Origin: Streptomyces sp. NBC_01716
Lineage (GTDB): Bacteria > Actinomycetota > Actinomycetes > Streptomycetales > Streptomycetaceae
Reading direction: 5' to 3'
NCBI RefSeq assembly: GCF_036248275.1
Contig: NZ_CP109181.1
Location: forward strand, 8,308,001-8,372,000
DNA: 64,000 bases
In this document: one piece after another, positions 58,912 to 64,000 of the stretch
How the letters are laid out: the number at the start of each line of letters is the position of its first letter
Position numbering within the stretch: the first letter of the stretch is position 1
Notes under the pieces: generated by a model
Databases searched by the model: none
Seen by the model: the letters and a program-made list of their open reading frames with translations, nothing else
Told to the model about the DNA's origin: nothing
Program-made: the position numbers and the translations under genes

Positions 58912-59517
58912 ATGACCACGTACGGACTGCTGATCTTCGACGGCGCCGAGGAACTGGACTTCGTCGGCCCCTGGGAGGTGTTCACCGTCTCCTCCATGCT
59001 GCGCGACCGGGCCGACACGGCCGTCCTGGTGGCCGAGCGGCCCGACCCGGTCGTGTGCGGCAAAGGCATGCGGGTCGTACCCGACCACACGCTCGGCGAG
59101 AGCCCGCGGCTGGACGTGCTGCTCGTCCCCGGCGGCCGGGGAACCCGTCGCGAGGTGGACAACCCCGCGCTGATCGAATGGATCGGCAGGACCGCCGCCG
59201 GCGCCGACTGGGTCACCAGCGTGTGCACAGGAGCTCTTCTGCTGCACGAGGCCGGTCCCGCCCGTGGGCGACGCGTGGCCACCCATCACGGCTTCGAGGA
59301 CGACCTCCAGGCCCGCGGCGATGTCACCGTCGTCCGTGACGCCCGCTATGTCGTGGACGGGAACCTGGTCACCAGTCAGGGCGTCTCGGCCGGGATCGAC
59401 ATGGCCCTGTGGCTGGTCGGCCGGCTGCACGGACGCGACCACGCCCGCGCGGTCCGCCGGTACATCCAGTACGACCCCGCGCCGCCCTATCTGGCCGACG
59501 AGCCGGTGGCGTACTGA
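58912..59517 (+). CDS. DJ-1/PfpI-family protein
   Basis: 201 aa, ATG at 58912. It starts TTYGLLIFDGAEELDFVGPWEVF, and the conserved Cys lies in WVTSVCTGALLLHEAG with downstream THHGFEDDL and VTSQGVSAGIDMALWL. These are features of the DJ-1/PfpI glutamine-amidotransferase-like family, including isonitrile hydratase relatives. It is likely cotranscribed with and regulated by the GlxA-type gene. Substrate unknown. Confidence 0.9.
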   Translation: MTTYGLLIFDGAEELDFVGPWEVFTVSSMLRDRADTAVLVAERPDPVVCGKGMRVVPDHTLGESPRLDVLLVPGGRGTRREVDNPALIEWIGRTAAGADWVTSVCTGALLLHEAGPARGRRVATHHGFEDDLQARGDVTVVRDARYVVDGNLVTSQGVSAGIDMALWLVGRLHGRDHARAVRRYIQYDPAPPYLADEPVAY

Positions 59518-59553
59518 ACCCACCGGCGCGCCCGCCACTCACCGCGCCGGTCG

Positions 59554-60453
59554 TCAGCCCCGGTCCGTGTGGCGCAGCACGGCGGGAATCACCGTGTCCC
59601 ACACACGGGCCGGAGGCGCCTGATGACCGACCCCGTCCAGGGTGATCAGACGGGCGTCGGGAATTCCCTCGGCCAGCGCCCGCGCGTGGCCGAGCGGGAA
59701 GAGCGGGTCATCGGTGCCGTGCAGGACGAGCGTGGGCACGGTCACCTCCGCCGGCCGGACGGTGATGGGGTTCTCGTCGTCCTTGAGCGCCCAGTGGTTC
59801 TTCATGGCCGCCTCGATGTCCGTGGTGCGGTCGATGATCCGGCCCGACAACTCCCGTACCGCTTCCTCGTCGAACCGCGCCGGACCGGTGAAGAGCCGCT
59901 CGCCCGCGACCAGATACGCGATCACGGCCGCGCGGTCCGACCAGTCCGGTTCGGGTGCCGGATCGGCGAACGCCGCGCGCATGCTCTCCGACGGGGGCGG
60001 CAGCTCCGATCCGGTAGGGCCCGCAGGGCTGGTGGAGACCAGGGTGAGCGTCGCGACCCGCTCCGGATGCGCGAAGGCCACGCACTGCGCGACCCCGCCG
60101 CCCATGGAGATGCCCACCAGATGCGCCCGGTCCACGCCCAGTGTGTCCAGCAGACCGACCGCGTCAGCGATCAGGTCCGAGAAGGTGTAGTCCGGGGCGC
60201 CCGCCGGAGAGACGACGGACCGGCCCGTGTCGCGCTGGTCGTAGCGCACGACATGGCGGCGGCCGGCCGCGAGCCGGGCGCAGAACCCTTCGTCCCAGCC
60301 GTCCATCGAGCTCGCGGCGCCGCTGATCAGCAGGACGGTCGGGTCGGCGGGATCGCCGAAGGTCTGGACGCACAGGCGTACGCCGTTGGCCTCGACCAGG
60401 CGCTCGGCGCCCCGGGGCAGGTCGCTGTCGGACCCGGCGTCGTTCGGGATCAT
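59554..60453 (-). CDS. Alpha/beta-hydrolase
   Basis: 299 aa from the ATG at 60453 (GGAGCCCCGC upstream; a GTG at 60465 is an alternative). Alpha/beta-hydrolase of the aclacinomycin-methylesterase/haloperoxidase-like group: VLLISGAASSMDGWDEGFCARLA, nucleophile elbow LVGISMGGGVAQ (Ser), acid in LVLHGTDDPLFPLGHA and His in LDGVGHQAPP. Cytosolic; substrate unknown. Convergent with the DJ-1 gene. Confidence 0.9.
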   Translation of the reverse strand: MIPNDAGSDSDLPRGAERLVEANGVRLCVQTFGDPADPTVLLISGAASSMDGWDEGFCARLAAGRRHVVRYDQRDTGRSVVSPAGAPDYTFSDLIADAVGLLDTLGVDRAHLVGISMGGGVAQCVAFAHPERVATLTLVSTSPAGPTGSELPPPSESMRAAFADPAPEPDWSDRAAVIAYLVAGERLFTGPARFDEEAVRELSGRIIDRTTDIEAAMKNHWALKDDENPITVRPAEVTVPTLVLHGTDDPLFPLGHARALAEGIPDARLITLDGVGHQAPPARVWDTVIPAVLRHTDRG

Positions 60454-60552
60454 GCGGGGCTCCACTGTTCTCGGGTGTCGGCCGTGGCCGCTCTCGTGTT
60501 GTCGCTTCCGTCGCTGTGACGACCGGCCGGAGCCCCGGAACTCATCGGCCGG

Positions 60553-60918
60553 TCAGCGCCCGAAGGACTCCGCGAGATCCGTCGGGGCGGCCTGCTTCCA
60601 GGAGTCGACCAGGATGTCGTACAGCTCGGTCTCGTCCTCCAGCGCGCCCAACCGGGCCCGTACCCAAGAGGAGTTGGCCTCGTGCGGCGGGACCCAGAAC
60701 TTCTCGGGCTCCGCCGCGATCAGCTCCGTACGCTCCAACTTGGGGCAGCGGACGGCGAACGACGTCCCGTCGTCGGGCACCGTGACGAACATCCGGCCCG
60801 CGACATGGAAGGTGGGGATGGACCAGAGTTCCTTCTCCACGCTGCGCGGCAGGGACATCGCGATGCGGCGGACGTCGTCGGCGTCGAGACCTGTGTGGTC
60901 AAGGTCTGCGTCAAGCAT
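60553..60918 (-). CDS. MmcQ/YjbR-family protein
   Basis: 121 aa from the ATG at 60918. The MmcQ/YjbR fold is recognised from ADDVRRIAMSLPRSVEKELWSIPTFHVAGRMFVTVPDDGTSFAVRC and the C-terminal LIVDSWKQAAP-like segment (YDILVDSWKQAAPTDL). Family members are small cytoplasmic proteins with a CyaY-like double-wing fold proposed to bind DNA. The start lies inside the end of the LigD-phosphoesterase gene (8-nt overlap), so translation is coupled, suggesting a shared DNA-related role. Confidence 0.88.
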   Translation of the reverse strand: MLDADLDHTGLDADDVRRIAMSLPRSVEKELWSIPTFHVAGRMFVTVPDDGTSFAVRCPKLERTELIAAEPEKFWVPPHEANSSWVRARLGALEDETELYDILVDSWKQAAPTDLAESFGR

Positions 60919-61609
60919 GGTCGTTGCCTTCGGATCGATGGACGCGGCTGGTCCCATGATCCGGCATCGTCCGGCCTCGCGTACCCCGGTCGTCCCGCGT
61001 ACCTCCGTCGTCCCGCGCGCTCCGGACGACCTGGCTCAGTGTCCGGCCGGTGCGGGCGGACCGGGCCCGCCGTGGGTCGGGGGTGGCGCGGACGCCGTGC
61101 GTACTGCCGGAACCGGACTTCTTCACCAGCAGCCACGCCTCGCCCGAGCCGTCCCTGCCGTCACGGAAGCGGGTGAGCGCGTACGCGCCGCGCAGCTTCT
61201 GCCCGTTCAGCCGGAACGAGGCGTGGCCCCTGTCCAGAGCGGCGGCGAAGGCCGCCAGGCTCCCGGCACCCATCGGCGAGTACGTCCCCTGGTCCCACAC
61301 GATGACCGGGCCCGCCCCGTACTCACCTGAGGCGATGACGCCCTCGTACTCCCGGTACTCCAGCGGGTGGTCCTCGGTGGGCACCGCCAGACGCTTGTCG
61401 CCGGGGTCGGTGGACGGCCCCCTCGGCACGGCCCAGGACTTCAGTACGCCGTCCACCTCCAGCCGGAAGTCGAAGTGCATACGGCGCGCGTCATGGATCT
61501 GGACGACGAAGGACAACTCCTCGGAGGGGCCCGCGCTCTCGCCGCGCGGCTCGTCGGTGGTGTCGAACCGGCGCTTCCCGTGGTAGCGCGCCAGCGGGTC
61601 CCGGGCCAC
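60911..61609 (-). CDS. Stand-alone LigD 3'-phosphoesterase-domain protein
   Basis: 232 aa from the GTG at 61609, which shares one base with the stop of the DUF5709 gene (TAGTG). The phosphoesterase domain is complete: FVVQIHDARRMHFDFRLEVDGVLKSWAVPRGPSTDPGDKRLAV, DHPLEYREYEGVIASGEYGAG and WLLVKKSG. The HDARRxHxDxRLE motif carries the metal-binding residues that remove 3'-ribonucleotides or phosphates at DNA ends during non-homologous end joining. The ligase and polymerase domains of full LigD are absent. The C-terminal 50 residues are Arg/Thr/Asp-rich and disordered. Confidence 0.9.
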   Translation of the reverse strand: MARDPLARYHGKRRFDTTDEPRGESAGPSEELSFVVQIHDARRMHFDFRLEVDGVLKSWAVPRGPSTDPGDKRLAVPTEDHPLEYREYEGVIASGEYGAGPVIVWDQGTYSPMGAGSLAAFAAALDRGHASFRLNGQKLRGAYALTRFRDGRDGSGEAWLLVKKSGSGSTHGVRATPDPRRARSARTGRTLSQVVRSARDDGGTRDDRGTRGRTMPDHGTSRVHRSEGNDHA

Positions 61610-62085
61610 TAGCTCTCGCCCGCCTCGTCCTCCTCGTCCGGCGAGATGTGCATCGCGGCCTCCTCGGCCGTCGCCGCGCCGCCGTCGATACCCACGTCGC
61701 GCGCCGACACGTCCGAATGCCGGCGCGGAGCGATGTCGTCCACCGGCTGGAGCCGGCCCGCCCGCTCCTCACCGGTCTCCGTGTCCCTGGGCTCGCCCTC
61801 GCCGCCGGGCAGGTCACCGACGCCGTCGCCCGCCTCCGGCCGTACGTCCGGGGCCTCCTGCGCGAGCCGCTGGTCCAGGGTCTCGCCCTCCTGCTGCTCC
61901 TCGCCGGTGACCCCGTACTTGTTGACGCCGAGAGGACGCTCGGGCGGGGAGTACCCCTCCGTCATCATGTCGTCCAGTCCGCGCTCGTCTATCACGTTCT
62001 CCAGATCGAGATCGTCGGAGGGGCCGTTCTGCACGTCCGAGTTCTCGGGCTGGTAGACATCGTCGCCTCGTGACTCGTCGGCCAT
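61609..62085 (-). CDS. DUF5709-domain protein
   Basis: 158 aa, very acidic, from the ATG at 62085 (AAAGGATCG upstream). DDVYQPENSDVQNGPSDDLDLENVIDERGLDDMMTEGYSPPERPLGVNKYGVT is the DUF5709 signature; the remainder is hydrophilic and probably disordered, ending ISPDEEDEAGES. First gene of a coupled operon with the LigD-phosphoesterase and MmcQ genes. Function unknown; linkage to DNA-end processing suggests stress or desiccation, which is inference. Confidence 0.87.
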   Translation of the reverse strand: MADESRGDDVYQPENSDVQNGPSDDLDLENVIDERGLDDMMTEGYSPPERPLGVNKYGVTGEEQQEGETLDQRLAQEAPDVRPEAGDGVGDLPGGEGEPRDTETGEERAGRLQPVDDIAPRRHSDVSARDVGIDGGAATAEEAAMHISPDEEDEAGES

Positions 62086-62210
62086 GACTCGATCCTTTCC
62101 AGCGCGGGTGCCCGGCCGGGCTCTCGGGAACCTGGAGGGTGAGAAATCGGGGCCACCAGGAACATGACGAGAGGTCTTCAGAATACGCCCGAAATGTCCG
62201 CCGGGTCGGG

Positions 62211-62597
62211 TCAGCCGGTTGTCCAGCCGTGCAGAAGGCGGGCGATACCGGCGACGCCGACCGTCCCCGACGCGGCGTCGCGTACGAGAGCGACCGCCGC
62301 CTTCGCGGGGTACTCCAGCCGGTGCCCGTGCAGTGAGAGGAACGCCTCGCAGGAGTGCCAGGCGAAGGCCTCGTTGGAGTGCTCCAGACAGGGCAGCCGG
62401 CTGAGGGTCTGGAGCAGCGCGGCGGCCTTGAGGTGCGGGGAGCCGTAGATGTCCCGGTCCATGGCGCGCGCGTAGACGCGGGCCACCGCCGCGTGGAGAG
62501 GGCCGTAGTCGTCGACCTGGGGGTCGCGGGGCAGCAGTTCGGCCGCGTGCAGCAGGTAGGACACATCGATCTTCGGCTCGGGCTCGCTCGCGCTCAC
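62211..62597 (-). CDS. Fic/Doc-like toxin of a toxin-antitoxin pair
   Basis: 128 aa. The sequence matches the small Streptomyces Doc-like proteins annotated as Fic-family toxins: IDVSYLLHAAELLPRDPQVDDYGPLHAAVARVYARAMDRDIYGSPHLKAAALLQTLSRLPCLEHSNEAFAWHSCEAFLSLHG. The canonical HPFxxGN active motif is degenerate here (EHSNEAFAW), so AMPylation or phosphorylation activity is uncertain. Its start overlaps the antitoxin stop by 4 nt (ATGA), the normal order of antitoxin then toxin. Confidence 0.8.
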   Translation of the reverse strand: MSASEPEPKIDVSYLLHAAELLPRDPQVDDYGPLHAAVARVYARAMDRDIYGSPHLKAAALLQTLSRLPCLEHSNEAFAWHSCEAFLSLHGHRLEYPAKAAVALVRDAASGTVGVAGIARLLHGWTTG

Positions 62598-62896
62598 GCG
62601 GCGTGGCCCCGGTCGCGCTCGTTGAGTTCCCGCCGGGCCCGCCGGTCGGCGGCGCGCTGCTCGGGCGTGGGGTCGATCGCGCTCGGCTCGGCGTCGAACG
62701 CGTCGCCGGCGCGGTCCATCGACGTCTTGAAGCCTTCGAGGAAGGTGTTCTCCACGGCGGTGGCGCGGTCGTACGCGGCCGACAGGATGTACTCCTGGAG
62801 GCTGACACCGGCGGCCTTGGCCGCGGCGACGATCGCGGCCCGCTGTCCGGGATCGGGGAAGCGCAGGCTCATGGCCGCGGCCTTGGATTCGCTCAT
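62594..62896 (-). CDS. Antitoxin (ribbon-helix-helix-like) of a Doc-type pair
   Basis: 100 aa from the ATG at 62896. AMSLRFPDPGQRAAIVAAAKAAGVSLQEYILSAAYDRA is a ribbon-helix-helix-like DNA-binding N-terminus. The C-terminal half (FDAEPSAIDPTPEQRAADRRARRELNERDR) is charged and probably unstructured until it binds the toxin. It would repress the operon and neutralise the downstream Doc-like toxin. TAGCTT about 10 nt upstream with TGTGGT 17 bp further is a plausible promoter. Confidence 0.8.
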   Translation of the reverse strand: MSESKAAAMSLRFPDPGQRAAIVAAAKAAGVSLQEYILSAAYDRATAVENTFLEGFKTSMDRAGDAFDAEPSAIDPTPEQRAADRRARRELNERDRGHAA

Positions 62897-62975
62897 GGGC
62901 GTGAAGCTACCACTGATACCGCTGCCACCACAGGCCGAGAATGATCGAAGCGTCCAAAAGTCGTTGTCGTGAGCA

Positions 62976-63010
62976 TTGACACCGCGAGAGATCAAGTGAT
63001 CTATTCACTT
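62976..63010 (+). promoter_or_regulatory. Promoter/operator of the GntR-creatininase operon
   Basis: TTGACA (62976-62981) and an inverted repeat AAGTGA-TCTAT-TCACTT (62994-63010) covering the -10 position lie immediately before the ATG at 63012. The dyad fits a FadR-type operator, so the regulator would repress its own, probably leaderless, transcript. Confidence 0.65.
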
Positions 63011-63011
63011 C

Positions 63012-63737
63012 ATGAGTCGCAGTGAGTTGTCGTTGTCCGAGCGCCTGGCGGACAACATCGTCGAGATCATCCGCTCGGAACGCCTCGGTCACGGAGACGC
63101 CCTGGCGTCCTCCCGTGACCTCGCCCGCCGCTTCGGCGTCACCACACCCACGGTGCGCGAGGCGCTGCGCAGGCTGGAGGCGACCGGCGTGGTGGAGTTC
63201 CGGCACGGTTCCGGCACGTACGTGGGCCCGGGTATCGGGCGCCGGCTGATGGCCAACCCCCATCTGCCGCGCAGCACCCGCTCCTCGGTGCTGGAGCTGG
63301 TCGAGGCCCGGCTGGTCCTGGAGCCGGCCGTCGCGGCCGCGGCGGCGAACGTGCGGATGGCCGAAGCCGTACGGGACTTGGAGTCGGCGGCCTCCAACGC
63401 GCTGCATCCGCCGGAGGAATCGCTGCGGCAGTCCGTGCACTTCCATGTGGCGCTGGCGGCGGCGAGCGGCAACTCCCTTCTGCGTGAGGCCGTCGAGGCC
63501 CTGCTCCAGGTCCGGGCCAGGGACCAGGTGGAGATCCGGCACCGGTACAACGACCGGGCCCGGGACCACGCCGAGCACCTGGAGATCCTCGACGCGGTCC
63601 GCGACGGAGACGCGGCGGCGGCCGAGCGGCTGACCCGTACGCATCTGGCGGCGATCCGCGACGCGGTCCGCACGGCCGACTTCCCGGTGGACGAGCCGGA
63701 CGCCGGTCTCGCGCTCCCGGAAGGAGGCCGGCTGTGA
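63012..63737 (+). CDS. GntR-family regulator (FadR/FCD subfamily)
   Basis: 241 aa. Winged HTH at about residues 8-75 (LADNIVEIIRSERLGHGDAL ... FGVTTPTVREALRRLEATGVVEFRHGSGTYVG) and an FCD ligand domain with ELVEARLVLEPAVAAAAA, SVHFHVALAAASGN and RDHAEHLEILDAV carrying metal/ligand-binding His residues. The stop overlaps the GTG of the creatininase-family gene, so the regulator and enzyme are one coupled operon, presumably induced by the enzyme's substrate. Confidence 0.9.
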   Translation: MSRSELSLSERLADNIVEIIRSERLGHGDALASSRDLARRFGVTTPTVREALRRLEATGVVEFRHGSGTYVGPGIGRRLMANPHLPRSTRSSVLELVEARLVLEPAVAAAAANVRMAEAVRDLESAASNALHPPEESLRQSVHFHVALAAASGNSLLREAVEALLQVRARDQVEIRHRYNDRARDHAEHLEILDAVRDGDAAAAERLTRTHLAAIRDAVRTADFPVDEPDAGLALPEGGRL

Positions 63738-64000
63738 ACCCCGTACCGTCCTCCCCCCAACACTCCCCGCGCCTCGGCGAGATGACGACCCTGGAGGCGG
63801 CCGAAGCCGTGACGTCCAGCCCGGTCGTGATCCTGCCGGCCGGCGCCTTCGAGCAGCACGGCCCGGGGATGCCGATGGCGACGGACACCCTCCGCGCGGA
63901 GTCCGTGGTCGACCTGGTGGCCGCCGAACTCGGCGGGCGCGCGGTGATCGGCCCCTCCCTGCCGGTCGGGGTCTCCCCCCACCATCTGGCGTTCGCCGGT
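63734..64000 (+). CDS. Creatininase-family amidohydrolase (3'-partial)
   Basis: The first 89 residues are in the window, from the GTG at 63734 (AAGGAGG 6 nt upstream). The family motif LPAGAFEQHGPGMPMATDT supplies metal-binding Glu, His and Asp; GVSPHHLAFAG is the next conserved block. Creatininase-family enzymes hydrolyse cyclic amides or act in cofactor maturation (MftE-like). The coupled GntR regulator points to a catabolic role. The remainder of the gene lies beyond the window. Confidence 0.88.
   Translation, partial: MNPVPSSPQHSPRLGEMTTLEAAEAVTSSPVVILPAGAFEQHGPGMPMATDTLRAESVVDLVAAELGGRAVIGPSLPVGVSPHHLAFAG

Noticed and set aside
1..64000. tRNA, rRNA, insertion sequences, integrases, att sites, replication origin
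   Set aside because: No cloverleaf, transposase, integrase, DnaA-box cluster or terminal inverted repeats were recognised by eye in the intergenic DNA.

Overview
The window is very GC-rich, with strong third-position GC bias, frequent GTG starts and many tightly coupled genes. It also carries families typical of Streptomyces: F420-type oxidoreductases, DUF1918, DUF5709, DUF6629, a SpoIIE-type phosphatase, msiK-dependent sugar ABC systems lacking their own ATPase, and Doc-like toxins. It reads as chromosomal sequence from a Streptomyces or close relative. I see no rRNA, tRNA, CRISPR array, insertion sequence, prophage or large biosynthetic cluster.

Layout. (1) 1-5.8 kb: a sugar-acid/aromatic-type catabolic block with a DAD-type cupin, two related LysR regulators, an ACS-type MFS permease, a RraA-family protein and a 2-keto-3-deoxygluconate kinase gene broken by a one-base frameshift. 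(2) 5.8-9.5 kb: an operon whose three products all carry export signals: a SelA/DgaE-like PLP enzyme (Tat), a RidA-family protein (Tat) and an amidohydrolase (Sec). (3) 9.7-14.5 kb: a lipoprotein, VOC proteins, an aldo/keto reductase, a flavin/F420 protein and a decayed acetyltransferase. (4) 14.5-27 kb: a plant-glycan locus. It has an exported GH95 fucosidase coupled to an SGNH esterase, and an operon of ROK repressor, solute-binding protein, two permeases and secreted GH27 alpha-galactosidase, divergent from a cytoplasmic GH36 alpha-galactosidase. (5) 27-32.8 kb: a TetR/hydrolase pair with a double operator, then small stress-type genes including a cold-shock protein. (6) 32.8-36.6 kb: an enolase-superfamily dehydratase, a sugar porter, a rhamnose-mutarotase-type protein and a GntR regulator, tied together by repeated CCTATAGG palindromes.

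(7) 37-45.5 kb: a GH13 alpha-glucosidase, PRC/DUF2382 stress protein, SpoIIE-type phosphatase, a TauD dioxygenase preceded by a candidate poly-cysteine leader peptide, a phosphoesterase, and an NmrA/TetR divergent pair. (8) 45.5-49.2 kb: rhaD-rhaB for L-rhamnose catabolism behind a perfect 16-bp palindrome. (9) 49.3-57.7 kb: a frameshifted nucleotidyltransferase, orphan membrane and hypothetical proteins, F420-linked oxidoreductases, an FkbM methyltransferase, a small secreted protein and a subtilisin-type protease. (10) 57.9-64 kb: a GlxA regulator plus DJ-1 protein, hydrolase, a coupled DUF5709 / LigD-phosphoesterase / MmcQ operon, a toxin-antitoxin pair, and a GntR regulator coupled to a creatininase-family gene cut by the window end.

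The common theme is harvest of plant-derived sugars (galactosides, fucosides, rhamnose, sugar acids), each module with its own local repressor and visible operator. The most unusual items are the all-exported PLP/RidA/amidohydrolase operon and the poly-Cys leader in front of tauD. Three genes (a kdgK-like kinase, a GNAT acetyltransferase and a lincosamide-type nucleotidyltransferase) carry frameshifts, which could be real decay or sequencing errors.
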